DNA of 64,000 nucleotides from positions 2,790,001 through 2,854,000 of the forward strand of contig JBGAFV010000001.1 in NCBI GenBank assembly GCA_044227095.1, written 5' to 3'. Made by a program: the position numbers and the translations under genes. Source of the stretch: JACMLD01 sp044227095 (lineage in GTDB: Bacteria; Bacteroidota; Bacteroidia; Chitinophagales; Chitinophagaceae). Under the pieces are notes generated by a model. That model ran no database searches. It saw only the letters and a list, made by a program, of their open reading frames with translations, and was not told the origin of the DNA. Shown one piece after another: positions 52,765-61,707 of this stretch (position 1 is the first letter of the stretch; every line of letters starts with the position of its first letter).

Positions 52765-53439
52765 ATGAAAATTTTACTTGTTGAAGATGAACCTGCTGTT
52801 GCTGAAATCATTAATAAAGGGCTTACTGAAAAGGGATATTCAATTACCATAGCGGCTGATGGGAACACTGGCCTGGATCTGGCATTGAATAACTCGTTCG
52901 ATATTTTCATTTTTGATATTATGCTTCCGGGCATTAATGGCATACAGCTTTGTAAAAAAATTCGGCAGGAAAAAATATTTACACCTATTCTTTTCTTAAC
53001 AGCACTTGGCACAACGGAAAACATTGTTGCTGGTTTAAATGAAGGTGCTGATGATTACCTTGTAAAGCCATTTAAATTTGCAGAACTGGAAGCCAGGATA
53101 CGATCATTAGGCCGCCGAAAACAACTGGCTATTGCAGACAATGATGTACAGTATATAGGTAATTTCAGTATAGATTTTAATGCAAAGCTTGTTTATAATA
53201 ACGGACAGCAGGTAATGCTTACACCAACTGAGTTTAGGCTACTGGAATATTTTGTACGCAATAAGAACAGGGTGCTTTCGCGAATTGATATACTTGGACA
53301 TGTTTGGGGTATTGATTTTAATATGGGTACCAATGTAGTTGATGTATATGTAAATTACTTGCGCAAGAAAATAGCCGGGGCCCAGGATCAAAAATTGATA
53401 CAAACTGTTGTTGGAATGGGCTATATGATGAAAACATGA
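52765..53439 (+). CDS. OmpR/PhoB family response regulator
   Basis: The 224-residue regulator has an N-terminal receiver with acidic pocket Glu7/Asp8, phospho-acceptor Asp51 in FIFDIMLPG, Thr79 in FLTAL and Lys101 in DYLVKPFKFAELEARI. The C-terminal winged helix has LTPTEFRLLEYFVRNKNRVLSR and VVDVYVNYLRKKI (recognition helix), as in OmpR/PhoB. It is followed 10 bp on by the cognate histidine kinase. An array of six TTCTAAT heptamers at 11-bp spacing occurs just after the kinase gene, upstream of the UspA/bestrophin genes, and is a likely binding site for this protein. Confidence 0.95.
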   Translation: MKILLVEDEPAVAEIINKGLTEKGYSITIAADGNTGLDLALNNSFDIFIFDIMLPGINGIQLCKKIRQEKIFTPILFLTALGTTENIVAGLNEGADDYLVKPFKFAELEARIRSLGRRKQLAIADNDVQYIGNFSIDFNAKLVYNNGQQVMLTPTEFRLLEYFVRNKNRVLSRIDILGHVWGIDFNMGTNVVDVYVNYLRKKIAGAQDQKLIQTVVGMGYMMKT

Positions 53440-53449
53440 TGCAGGTGCT

Positions 53450-54814
53450 ATGAAAATTCAAACAAAGACAACACTCTTATTTACTACACTTACTGCTGCT
53501 GTTTTTATTATACTAGCAGGTACGGTTTACTATTTTTCAAACGAGTTTGCGCATAACGATTTCTACAAACGATTAGAGCTAAGGGCTATCATTTCTGCAA
53601 AGCTTCATTTTGAGCAGGGACATATCTCAACCCAATCTTTTAAAGACTTGCAGAAACAATACCTGGAAAAACTTCCTGCAGAAGAATCTTTTATTATAAA
53701 AGTGGACAGTAGCGGAGAGCCATTGCCGCCTGTTCCTTCAGGAACGCCTGTTTATTATTTAAAAAATATTATTAAGGCTGAAGGCGAAACTGTTTATCAC
53801 CAGAAAGGATTTTTGCATTTTGCAGGGTTGCTATACAAAGACAAATCCGGCGATTTTTTAGTTGTTGAATCTGCGCAGAATACTTATGGCTATGAAATTA
53901 TAAAACGGTTAAAAAACATTCTTATCATTACACTGGTTGCTTCAGTTCTTGTTATTTATTCAGTTGGGCTTTATTTCTCAAGAAAAACTTTTCAACCATT
54001 CCGTTATATCACCAATAAAGTGGTAACCATAAGTGAAACCAATCTTCACCTTCGTTTAAAAGAACAGAAAGGCAGCGATGAAATAGCTGAGCTTATACGC
54101 ACCTTCAACAATATGTTCGACAGATTAGAGACTGCATTTGAAACACAAAATAATTTTGTAAGCAATGCCTCGCACGAACTGCGTACACCGTTAACATCTA
54201 TTGTAGCCGAAGCTGATTATGCACTTTCACGTGAAAGAAATGCAGACGATTACCGGCAAAGTCTTGCTAGTATTGTAAAGCAGGCAGAGAAGCTGCAGCA
54301 GCTTACGGGCGGATTGCTTTCTTTAGCACAAACTACGTTTGATGGAAAAAAGCAACGTTGGGAAAAGCTTCGCATTGACGAATTGCTTATTGAAGCAAAA
54401 GCACATACCAATGCAGTTTTTAATAACAGGATTATTATTGAAATGCAGAATTTGCCTGATAATGCGGAGGACATAACTATCCTCGGTAATTATGATTTGC
54501 TGAAGATTGCCATTGGCAATATTATGCTTAATGCCTGCAAGTATTCTGGTACGCAACCAGTAACTGTGCAACTTGCCATTGATGTAATGATGGTGCGCAT
54601 TACTATAAAAGATCAGGGTATTGGTATTCCTTTGGATGACCTTAAACATATTTACGAACCATTCTTCAGGGCATCTAATGTACGTGGTGTTGAAGGTTAT
54701 GGAATTGGAATGCCGCTTTCATTTAATATTATACGGATGCACAAAGGAAACATTGTGGTTGAATCTGTTGAAAACAAAGGAACAACAGTTATAATTAGCC
54801 TGCCTGTTTGTTAA
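53450..54814 (+). CDS. Sensor histidine kinase
   Basis: 454 residues with two transmembrane helices (about 8-30 and 155-178) flanking a periplasmic sensor domain of about 125 residues; a HAMP domain (about 180-232, TFQPFRYITNKVVTISETNL); the H-box with His242 in SNASHELRTPLTSIVAEAD; and an HATPase domain with LNACKYSG (N box), IKDQGIGIP (G1), FFRASN and GYGIGMPLS (G2). It belongs to the classic HisKA family and phosphorylates the preceding regulator. The sensed signal is unknown. Confidence 0.95.
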   Translation: MKIQTKTTLLFTTLTAAVFIILAGTVYYFSNEFAHNDFYKRLELRAIISAKLHFEQGHISTQSFKDLQKQYLEKLPAEESFIIKVDSSGEPLPPVPSGTPVYYLKNIIKAEGETVYHQKGFLHFAGLLYKDKSGDFLVVESAQNTYGYEIIKRLKNILIITLVASVLVIYSVGLYFSRKTFQPFRYITNKVVTISETNLHLRLKEQKGSDEIAELIRTFNNMFDRLETAFETQNNFVSNASHELRTPLTSIVAEADYALSRERNADDYRQSLASIVKQAEKLQQLTGGLLSLAQTTFDGKKQRWEKLRIDELLIEAKAHTNAVFNNRIIIEMQNLPDNAEDITILGNYDLLKIAIGNIMLNACKYSGTQPVTVQLAIDVMMVRITIKDQGIGIPLDDLKHIYEPFFRASNVRGVEGYGIGMPLSFNIIRMHKGNIVVESVENKGTTVIISLPVC

Positions 54815-54856
54815 GGATACCAAAGCACAAACTTTATTCAGTCTTTCCCCAAACCT

Positions 54857-54918
54857 TTCTAATACTTTTCTAATAACATTCTAATTGCATTCTCATTTCG
54901 TTCTTAGGCCTTTCTAAT
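54857..54918 (+). promoter_or_regulatory. Array of six TTCTAAT-type heptamers, 11-bp period
   Basis: The heptamers begin at 54857, 54868, 54879, 54890, 54901 and 54912, exactly 11 bp apart. Sequence: TTCTAAT three times, TTCTCAT, TTCTTAG, TTCTAAT. Eleven-base direct repeats are the usual spacing for OmpR/PhoB-family regulators bound side by side on one face of the helix. It ends 38 bp before the ATG of the UspA-like gene and just after the gene pair 52765/53450, so that gene pair is the most plausible ligand. Confidence 0.75.
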
Positions 54919-54956
54919 GTTTTGTGGGCAGTTTTGTATTACTAAAAACAATCAGT

Positions 54957-55442
54957 ATGACAAATCTATTAGTCCCCACAGATTTTACACCCGGTTCTTT
55001 AAAGTTAGCTGCACAGGCAATTAATGTATTGAACAGGCCTGTAAATGTTTTTCTTTTTCATGCCTTCGACATGCCATTTTTTTTCCAGGATATGATTCGC
55101 CCGGATCAGCAACCCTGGCAGGAATTAATGAATGACAGGTTCAGGCAAGGATGCAAGCAGATGAAAGAAATGTATCCAAATCTTATTGGAAAAATTAAAC
55201 CGCTTTACATGATTGGTAATACAAATGTTCTGTTTAGAAATCTTGCAGAAGCAAATGATATTCATATTATCGCCTGTCCTGCCGGTTATCAGTATCAAAA
55301 AATTCATCCGCGCAGCGTTAATCCTGTTCCTTTGTTCAGGAAGAGCCGCATTGCATTGCTGCAGGAGTTTAGTTTGCGTGAGTGGAATGTATATGAAAAA
55401 CGAACAGCAAAAGTAGCTTATGATGTTGTTGCAGCTTCTTAA
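54957..55442 (+). CDS. UspA-like stress protein
   Basis: About 161 residues from the ATG at 54957, which directly follows the operator array; the 11-residue upstream extension would be inside it. The protein has the universal-stress beginning NLLVPTDFTPGSLKLAAQAI and VFLFHAFDMPFFFQDM, a middle strand pattern (IKPLYMIGNTNVL) and ANDIHIIACPAGYQY. It does not show the G-x2-G-x9-G nucleotide-binding end, so it probably lacks ATP binding. It leads the bestrophin-type gene by about 30 bp; the two likely form the target operon of the adjacent two-component system. Confidence 0.75.
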   Translation: MTNLLVPTDFTPGSLKLAAQAINVLNRPVNVFLFHAFDMPFFFQDMIRPDQQPWQELMNDRFRQGCKQMKEMYPNLIGKIKPLYMIGNTNVLFRNLAEANDIHIIACPAGYQYQKIHPRSVNPVPLFRKSRIALLQEFSLREWNVYEKRTAKVAYDVVAAS

Positions 55443-55472
55443 TAAAATCAATTATCCTTTAAAACAAAATTC

Positions 55473-56480
55473 ATGTTGCTAAAAAAGAATATCCCATTTA
55501 AGTATGTGTTCGGAAAAATAAAATACGAGATACTGGTAATTACGCTATACACTATACTTATAGCATTTGCGTACAGCAACTATCACGCAGTAAGAATTTC
55601 CATTCCGCTTGCTATTCCTGCGGTATTAGGTACAGTAATTTCTCTATTGCTGGGCTTTCGCAGCAACCAGGCTTATGATCGCTGGTGGGAAGCAAGGCAT
55701 ATTTGGGGAGCTATAGTAAACGATTCAAGAACATTGGCCAGGCAAATCATGTCGTTTACTTACAATAATTATCATAGCGAAGAAGTACAAGCGTTCAGGG
55801 AAAATATGATACGCAGGCAAATAGCCTGGAATTTTAGTTTGGGCAATCACTTACGTAAAGAAGATGCACGAAAATCTTTAGAGAAATATCTTAGCCCTGA
55901 AGAATTGGAAAAAATTAAAAACTTTGAACACGTTCCTTCTGCATTGTCTGACCAGATGGGTGCGGATTTACGTTTAGCACTTGAAAAAGGATGGATAAAC
56001 AGTTTTCAGCAAGTTGAGATTGACAGAACGCTTTCAAGGTTATGTGAATCGATGGGAAAATGTGAACGAATTAAAAATACTGTTTTCCCAAGTACTTATA
56101 GTTTGTATATCCATTTATCATTGATGTTGTTTATAGGATTATTGCCTTTTGCTGTTATTGAATATTTTGGGTTTATAGAAATTCCTTTGGTCGTAGCTTT
56201 TTCTGCCTGCTTTCTGTTGATAGAAAAAATGGCTATTCATTTACAGGATCCGTTTGAAAATAAACCAACAGATACACCAATGACGACAATAGCCGAAGGG
56301 GTAGAAAAAAACCTGCTCGATTTGTATGGAATGAAAACATTGCAGCAATACGAATCAAACCATCAGAATAAAAAAATTGTGCGGAAGGGATTGTTTAAAA
56401 ATTTTGAAAGCATATTGCCTGATGATGGAGTACTAGCTTACCCAAAACAATCGTCTGATAAAGGTTATTTTATTCTTTAA
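55473..56480 (+). CDS. Bestrophin-type (UPF0187/RFP-TM) channel protein
   Basis: 335 residues. The family is recognised from ITLYTILIAFAYSNYHAVRISIPLAIPAVLGTVISLLLGFRSNQAYDRWWEARHIWGAIVNDSRTLARQIMSF near the N-terminus (positions 29-100) and FPSTYSLYIHLSLMLFIGLLPFAVIEYFG later. It forms a pentameric anion or, in Klebsiella-type homologues, sodium channel in the inner membrane. Its link with the upstream regulator/kinase suggests a response to ionic or membrane stress, which is inference. Cytoplasmic tail is basic. Confidence 0.92.
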   Translation: MLLKKNIPFKYVFGKIKYEILVITLYTILIAFAYSNYHAVRISIPLAIPAVLGTVISLLLGFRSNQAYDRWWEARHIWGAIVNDSRTLARQIMSFTYNNYHSEEVQAFRENMIRRQIAWNFSLGNHLRKEDARKSLEKYLSPEELEKIKNFEHVPSALSDQMGADLRLALEKGWINSFQQVEIDRTLSRLCESMGKCERIKNTVFPSTYSLYIHLSLMLFIGLLPFAVIEYFGFIEIPLVVAFSACFLLIEKMAIHLQDPFENKPTDTPMTTIAEGVEKNLLDLYGMKTLQQYESNHQNKKIVRKGLFKNFESILPDDGVLAYPKQSSDKGYFIL

Positions 56481-56660
56481 AACTAGGATTTATAGGTTGA
56501 AAACTAGGACACACAGACTGCCCGCTAAAAACGGGTGGTCTTTTTATTTAGGTAAAGAACCAGGTCGTTAACAAACGCAAATTTGCAGGTAAGATCCACT
56601 GCACATGAATTAATCGTATATTTAGTGTACTACATTTTCCCACCTGTAAACTTGCTCATC

Positions 56661-56960
56661 ATGAAAAAGATTCTTTTAACACTGGTTGTTTTTTGTACGC
56701 TGTTTGTATATGCCGCATCCAAAGAAACATGGACTGGCTTTATAAGTGATGCCGACTGCGGCACAAAAGGCAATAATGCCGAACATGCTGAATGCGCAAA
56801 AAAATGCGTAAAAAATGGCGCTGCACCTGTATTTGTTGTTGGCGACAAAGTGTACACCATCAGCAATCCTAAAAAGGTAGCTAAGTTTATCGGCGATAAA
56901 GTAACCATTTCCGGAACATTGGCCGGCGATGCTATTACAATAGAAAAGATCAGCAAATAA
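56661..56960 (+). CDS. Small exported cysteine-containing protein
   Basis: 99 residues from the ATG of MKKILLTLVVFCTLFVYA, a signal peptide (cut near residue 19). The mature part has SDADCGTKGNNAEHAECAKKC (three cysteines in C-x13-C-x3-C) and then a beta end VYTISNPKKVAKFIGDKVTISGTLAGDAITIEKI. This resembles an exported small OB-type domain with DADC motif seen in several Acidobacteria and Bacteroidota, but no function is known. It ends with its own terminator. Confidence 0.7.
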   Translation: MKKILLTLVVFCTLFVYAASKETWTGFISDADCGTKGNNAEHAECAKKCVKNGAAPVFVVGDKVYTISNPKKVAKFIGDKVTISGTLAGDAITIEKISK

Positions 56961-56987
56961 TTTATTGGTTGCTTCAATTTAAATGTT

Positions 56988-57017
56988 GCCCTGTTTAAAA
57001 CAGGGCAGAGTTATTTT
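56988..57017 (+). terminator. Terminator after the small cysteine protein
   Basis: Stem GCCCTG (56988-56993) / CAGGGC (57001-57006), loop TTTAAAA, then AGAGTTATTTTTTT. Confidence 0.7.
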
Positions 57018-57099
57018 TTTGTGCCTGAAGTTTTGAGACATAGGGGGTGGTTTGTATATTAGGCAACATAAACAGACGAGTAACCCTAAAACCACTATT

Positions 57100-57555
57100 A
57101 TGAAAAGGATAATTATATTGCTGCTGCTTTCAGCAACCTATCTCACAAGCTCGGCCCAATTTGTTGCAAGAATGGAAGTGAAGGAGCCAATTAAAGGTGT
57201 TTGCGATGAAAAAAATGTGTATGCTATTTTTCCAGGGTTTAAAGGACAAGAAGAAGCTAAATGCCCTGTATCGAGCAAAGAAATTGCACAAAGACTGAAT
57301 ACCGAAGTAACATTTCTTAAAGACAGTGCATCTTACAATGACAAAGGAATGGTAAATATAATAATCAATTGTAAGGGTGAAATTGTACAATGCAAAATTG
57401 ATAATAAAACAAGGCACAGTGAACTTGATGGGCAAATAGTAGCAGTCTTTAATTCATTAGGAAAATGGACGGCAGGAAAATTAAATGGAGACAAAGTAGA
57501 CACATCAAAACTTTGGAGTTTTACAATAACCAATGGTGTGATATCGATCAAATAA
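57100..57555 (+). CDS. Exported protein with TonB-C-like domain
   Basis: 151 residues from the ATG of MKRIIILLLLSATYLTSSAQ, a signal peptide. The C-terminal half has the TonB C-terminal layout: GMVNIIINCKGEIVQCKI, SELDGQIVAVFNSLGKW, GKLNGDKVDTSKLWSFTI. Such stand-alone domains in Bacteroidota are often annotated energy-transducer TonB, but lack the membrane anchor and Pro-rich stretch. Two or three cysteines (VCDEKN, KCPVSS, NCKGEIVQC) might form disulfides. It could interact with outer-membrane receptors; function unknown. Confidence 0.7.
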   Translation: MKRIIILLLLSATYLTSSAQFVARMEVKEPIKGVCDEKNVYAIFPGFKGQEEAKCPVSSKEIAQRLNTEVTFLKDSASYNDKGMVNIIINCKGEIVQCKIDNKTRHSELDGQIVAVFNSLGKWTAGKLNGDKVDTSKLWSFTITNGVISIK

Positions 57556-57603
57556 TACCGGTATTTAAAAGTAACAGTTTACAAAATTCAATAAACCCTC
57601 ATT

Positions 57604-58149
57604 ATGAATAAACTAAGATTATTAATAAGCAGTCTTGCTCTTTTACTTTTTTGTAGTTTCTTAAAACCATTGAACGAATGGATAAAATTTGAAAATAATA
57701 ATTGTAAAATTTTATTTCCCGGCACACCAGCGAATGACTCAACCTTAACAGACACAAAGGTTGGAAAGCTTACGCTTTATACACATTTATTTGAAGTTCC
57801 GGAAAATTCAAAAGATAGCTGCCTTCTTTATGGATTAATAGAAACGCAGTATCCGGCACAATTCTTTGACACTACAGGCAATAAAAGCTTTATGAAAGGA
57901 TTTTTTGAAGGTGCGGTTAATGGTGCTGTAAGTAACGTTGCTGGCCGGTTAATATCACAAAAAGATATTTCTAAAAATGGTTATCCTGGTAAAGAGATTA
58001 AAATTGATTTTCAAAATGGAACGGCAATAATTACGATGAATATTTTTCTTGCCAAAACAAGGCTTTTTGCGATTCAAACTATCTCATTGCCGGGCAAAGA
58101 AAATAATACCGGAGCAGTTAAGTTTAATAATTCATTTGAGATAAAGTAA
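57604..58149 (+). CDS. Exported hypothetical protein
   Basis: 181 residues, signal peptide at the start (LRLLISSLALLLFCSFL, cut perhaps near residue 20). The mature part begins with EWIKFENNNCKILFPGTPAND and ends in IITMNIFLAKTRLFAIQTISLPG, a pattern I recall from small Bacteroidota periplasmic proteins with FPGTP. No function known. It follows the TonB-C-like gene by 48 bp on the same strand. Confidence 0.6.
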   Translation: MNKLRLLISSLALLLFCSFLKPLNEWIKFENNNCKILFPGTPANDSTLTDTKVGKLTLYTHLFEVPENSKDSCLLYGLIETQYPAQFFDTTGNKSFMKGFFEGAVNGAVSNVAGRLISQKDISKNGYPGKEIKIDFQNGTAIITMNIFLAKTRLFAIQTISLPGKENNTGAVKFNNSFEIK

Positions 58150-58175
58150 ATTGCTGATGCACAAACATTATTTAA

Positions 58176-58742
58176 ATGTCAGCACAACCTTTTACAATAA
58201 CAATACACATGGTTTCCAGTCTTGATGGTATGATTGCCAAAAAAGACAATAGCATTTCATGGTTTGAAACTTCTGACAATTATGAGAAAGGCGTAACAGG
58301 TGTAGATACAGAAGCATTTCTTAAAACAATTGATTGCTATCTAATGGGTGCACGTACATACGAACTTGCATTGGCGCTTTCAAAATCTTACGGATGGGCT
58401 TATGGAGACACGCCTACAATTGTATTAACCAATAGAAACCTGCCAATAGAAAGATCCAGCGTTAAAATATATAAAGGCGATTTGGATAAGCTGGTAAATG
58501 ATCAACTTAAGCTAAAGTATAAAAATGTTTGGGTAGTAGGTGGTGCAATGCTGGTGAAAGAGTTTATTCGCTTAAAATTGGCCGATGAAATAAGGTTGTC
58601 TGTTCTGCCAATTATTTTGGGGGATGGGCTTCCTTTTTTCGATCATATCGGCCTGGAGCAAGCAGTGCACTTAAAAGATGTAACTGCTTACAAAAACGGA
58701 ATGGTAGAGTTGTGGTATGAAATAAAAAAGGATTATTCTTAA
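58176..58742 (+). CDS. Dihydrofolate reductase family (RibD C-terminal-like) protein
   Basis: 188 residues. It has the RibD_C/DHFR-like Rossmann-type fold: MVSSLDGMIAKKDNSISWF, DCYLMGARTYELAL, YGDTPTIVLTNRNLP and VWVVGGAMLVKEFIRLKLADEIRLSVLPIILGDGLPFF. This is the family of small bacterial reductases near riboflavin deaminase/reductase. It probably uses NADPH on a pterin or flavin precursor, but the substrate is unknown. Stand-alone, cytoplasmic. Confidence 0.88.
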   Translation: MSAQPFTITIHMVSSLDGMIAKKDNSISWFETSDNYEKGVTGVDTEAFLKTIDCYLMGARTYELALALSKSYGWAYGDTPTIVLTNRNLPIERSSVKIYKGDLDKLVNDQLKLKYKNVWVVGGAMLVKEFIRLKLADEIRLSVLPIILGDGLPFFDHIGLEQAVHLKDVTAYKNGMVELWYEIKKDYS

Positions 58743-58803
58743 CTTCAGATTGCACAATGCCAATGTTTGCGGCAATTCTACACCATAATATAATCCTTCA
58801 ATT

Positions 58804-58995
58804 ATGAATACGAAAGATAAAAAAGCTGTAAAACTTAAAGATGGCGATCAATGTAAAGTGATTGCTGGAACACATGCTGGCAAATCCGGTACTGTTACAG
58901 ATATCAAAACCAGTAAAACCGGCCACATTACCATTACTGTTGTACAAAAAAATGGGGATCGGTTTAAAACACTTGGCAGAAATGTAGAAGTGTAA
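58804..58995 (+). CDS. KOW motif small protein
   Basis: 63 residues. It carries a single KOW motif (LKDGDQCKVIAGTHAGKSGTVTDIKT), as in ribosomal protein L24 and NusG tails, with a short strand TGHITITVVQKNGDRFKTL. No other domain. It may bind RNA or a ribosome, by family analogy. Unlike L24 it is only about half the length and not in a ribosomal operon. Confidence 0.75.
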   Translation: MNTKDKKAVKLKDGDQCKVIAGTHAGKSGTVTDIKTSKTGHITITVVQKNGDRFKTLGRNVEV

Positions 58996-59027
58996 CAGGT
59001 ATATTTAGAAAAACAAAATACTAAAAC

Positions 59028-59441
59028 ATGCGTACGTTTTTATCTTATGCACTTATCCTTGTTTTGTGCGGATGTATTGTTTCAAAAACTGCATTAGCAC
59101 AAACCAATCGTTTAAATGGAACATGGATTGCTTTAAAACAGGAAATGGGGGGCAAAGCCTTGCCTCAGACTTTTTACGAGAAACAAAAACTTATTATAGC
59201 CGACAGCAATTATACCGTTATAGCTGAAAGCGTTGATAAAGGAATTATACAGGTTGCAGGTAATAAAATGGACATCATAGGTAAAGAAGGCGTAAATACC
59301 GGTAAACATTTCAAAGCTATTTACAAATTTGAAAATGACCAGCTAACTATCTGTTATAACCTTGCTGGTGATGCTTATCCGGAATCTTTTGAAACGCAGG
59401 GAAAAAAGTTGTATTTCCTTTCTGTATTTAAAAAAGAATAA
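59028..59441 (+). CDS. Exported TIGR03067-like lipocalin-type protein
   Basis: 137 residues, signal peptide with a cysteine LVLCGCIVSKTALA that is not a clean lipobox (cut near residue 24 before QTNR). The mature part fits the TIGR03067 pattern: LNGTWIALKQEMGGKALPQ, KQKLIIADSNYTV, FKAIYKFENDQLTICYNL then YPESFETQGKK. Such small beta barrels are found in planctomycete and Bacteroidota exported proteins; function unknown. Confidence 0.72.
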   Translation: MRTFLSYALILVLCGCIVSKTALAQTNRLNGTWIALKQEMGGKALPQTFYEKQKLIIADSNYTVIAESVDKGIIQVAGNKMDIIGKEGVNTGKHFKAIYKFENDQLTICYNLAGDAYPESFETQGKKLYFLSVFKKE

Positions 59442-59461
59442 ACACAATTACAAAGAAACCA

Positions 59462-59794
59462 ATGGAAGACATTTTAATACAAAGTGAGTATAGCAAACCA
59501 ACTGGCAAAGCAACCTTCTCCAAATTAGCATTTGTTTTTTCAATTGCTACAATTGTACTTTTTACAGTAATGGTAGTAGTTGCAGCTTTAACAGCATCTT
59601 CATATGGGGGAAGTATAACTTTCCTAAAAATATTTAGTTGGATTATATTTTTAAGCATGGTATTGGGACTTGTATTCAGTATTATAAGCCTAGTAAAAAA
59701 GGAGAAACTGAAATATTTTAAAGTAATAGCAATTATACTAAACTTTGGCTTTTTTATTTTGGTAATTGCTGCAGCAGTAATATCCTTTGAATGA
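59462..59794 (+). CDS. Small three-helix membrane protein
   Basis: 110 residues with three hydrophobic segments (about 20-42, 52-75 and 86-108) and short polar joints. No family recognised. It lies 20 bp after the TIGR03067-like gene and may be co-transcribed. Probably in the inner membrane. Confidence 0.6.
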   Translation: MEDILIQSEYSKPTGKATFSKLAFVFSIATIVLFTVMVVVAALTASSYGGSITFLKIFSWIIFLSMVLGLVFSIISLVKKEKLKYFKVIAIILNFGFFILVIAAAVISFE

Positions 59795-60031
59795 AAAGAA
59801 ATAAAATTCTTCTGTTGCGGCTACATGCCATCTATCTGAAATAATTTCTTCAATTTCGAAAAGGTGCAACAACTCCAGTCGAAATTAAATTCTCTCGAAA
59901 ACGAAACTAAGCTTAGACAGTTTAATTTTTTATGTAGATTTTGATCCCCATATTCAGGCATTGTTCAATAATGTTGTGTTTAAATTTTGATGGCATGAAA
60001 TTTAATGGTAGTAAGATAAAATTATACCGCC
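59795..60031 (+). other. Noncoding region before the OmpA gene
   Basis: No gene seen. It contains ATAATTTCTTCAATTTCG near 59841; TAGATTTTG near 59935 fits the TAnnTTTG consensus (TAGATTTTG with one extra base), about 90 bp before the next ATG. Candidate only. Confidence 0.3.
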
Positions 60032-61501
60032 ATGAAAAGAATAACCATTATTGCATGCCTCTTTCTTTCTCTGAAAATATTTGCGCAGGATACTATTATG
60101 AATAACGTAGTAAAAGATCATTATACTGTTTCTGGCGGATTGCTGGGTGCGGTTAACTTCAGTTCGTTTATGCTTTCGGGAAATAATCCTGGTAATATAA
60201 AATACAGTTATCAAACCGGGTGGAGCGGCGGCGTATGGCTTAATTTTCCACTGGGAAATGTAGTATCGCTTGAACCACAAGCAATGTATTCGGAATACAA
60301 TTATAAATCAAACATAACTAACGGTACACAATACTTTGGAAAGATTGATTACATTTCTGTGCCGGTTTTACTTAAACTTCATGCAGGCCCTGCTTTGGCT
60401 TTTACACTGGGGCCACAGTTTGATTTTTTAATGCAGTTAAGAGATAACAATTCCAATTTTCAAAAATCAAATTTTACAAGTACAAGCACTTCTCTAAGCG
60501 GAGGTATAGAAATTATTCCCCACGCACGGATTACTTTTTTTGGAAGATATATTTACGGCCTCACCAATATGGATGCTACAAACAATCCAAATACTACAGT
60601 TAAGTACCACAACAGTAATATACAAGCAGGTCTTAAAATAAAATTATTCGGCCATCATGTTGATGCAGATACTGATGGCGATGGCGTTACAGATAAAACA
60701 GACAGTTGTCCTTCAGTTGCTGGTTATGTACGTTATCGCGGTTGCCCCATACCCGATAAAGATGGTGATGGTATAAATGATGAAGTAGATAAATGTCCTA
60801 CAGTTGCAGGTTTGCCAAGATATGATGGCTGCCCAATACCGGATAAAGATGGCGATGGTATAAATGATGAAGTTGATAAATGTCCCGAGCAGCCAGGTAC
60901 TGCCAAATATAATGGATGTCCTGTACCTGATAGTGATGGCGATGGTATAAACGATGAAATGGACAAATGCCCTAACCAGGCAGGTACTGCAAAATACAAT
61001 GGATGTCCTGTACCAGACAGTGATGGTGACGGTGTAAATGATGAAATGGATCTTTGTCCTAATAAACCTGGTCCTGCATCATCTAAAGGTTGCCCGGTAG
61101 AAGATGTAGCAGTAAAAATAACAGCAGACTTTAAAAATATTTTGTTCGATAATAATAAAGCGACTATTCGACCTGAATCTGCAGACATACTTGTTAACTC
61201 TGCAAAAACAATGCAGGAGCAGATACCAAATTCAAATCTATACATTGATGGTTATACCGATAACGTGGGTAATGCAGCCTTTAATAAAAGATTGTCTAAA
61301 GCAAGGGCGCAGGCTGTAGCAGATGCACTGGTAAAAAATGGTATTGATAAATCAAGAATTATTGTACGTGGTTTTGGAAAAGATAATCCTATATGCGACA
61401 ATAAAACTGCTGAAGGAAGACAATGTAACAGAAGGGTAGAAGTAGTAATAAGAAATGTAAACCAACAGGAAACACAAAAGAGTATTAAAGTGAACCAGTA
61501 G
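60032..61501 (+). CDS. OmpA family outer-membrane protein with thrombospondin type-3 repeats
   Basis: 489 residues: signal peptide (RITIIACLFLSLKIFAQ), a beta-barrel-type N-terminal domain (about 20-210, GGVWLNFPLGNVVSLEPQAMYSEY), five calcium-binding TSP3 repeats (about 215-355, of the type DGDGINDEVDKCP then PGTAKYNGCP) and a C-terminal OmpA domain (about 370-470, NILFDNNKATIRPESADIL and DGYTDNVGNAAFNKRLSKARAQAVADAL, NRRVEVVI) that binds peptidoglycan. It is a typical Bacteroidota outer-membrane protein linking the outer membrane to the cell wall. The antisense frame through the repeats is not a gene. Confidence 0.93.
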   Translation: MKRITIIACLFLSLKIFAQDTIMNNVVKDHYTVSGGLLGAVNFSSFMLSGNNPGNIKYSYQTGWSGGVWLNFPLGNVVSLEPQAMYSEYNYKSNITNGTQYFGKIDYISVPVLLKLHAGPALAFTLGPQFDFLMQLRDNNSNFQKSNFTSTSTSLSGGIEIIPHARITFFGRYIYGLTNMDATNNPNTTVKYHNSNIQAGLKIKLFGHHVDADTDGDGVTDKTDSCPSVAGYVRYRGCPIPDKDGDGINDEVDKCPTVAGLPRYDGCPIPDKDGDGINDEVDKCPEQPGTAKYNGCPVPDSDGDGINDEMDKCPNQAGTAKYNGCPVPDSDGDGVNDEMDLCPNKPGPASSKGCPVEDVAVKITADFKNILFDNNKATIRPESADILVNSAKTMQEQIPNSNLYIDGYTDNVGNAAFNKRLSKARAQAVADALVKNGIDKSRIIVRGFGKDNPICDNKTAEGRQCNRRVEVVIRNVNQQETQKSIKVNQ

Positions 61502-61546
61502 GTTAGCGGTAAATAGATAATAGAAATTGCGAAAGCCAATAGTTGA

Positions 61547-61586
61547 AGCCGGAAGTTGGATATTGTATATCTGACTTCCGGCTTTT
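61547..61586 (+). terminator. Terminator of the OmpA gene
   Basis: 10-bp stem AGCCGGAAGT (61547-61556) / ACTTCCGGCT (61574-61583) then TTTGACTTG; loop 17 bases. Confidence 0.75.
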
Positions 61587-61707
61587 GACTTGATCGCAAA
61601 CAGCAATACTTTTCCTCCCGAAATTGTATATTTCTCCCATTATAGGAATAAAATAAATTATACATTATTGTAAAGGGTTGATTAATAACCCTTGTTCGGC
61701 TGGCACG

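Noticed and set aside
60733..61245. Antisense 170-residue frame in the OmpA gene
   Set aside because: It is the shadow of the thrombospondin repeats, with Ser/Pro-rich low-complexity translation.
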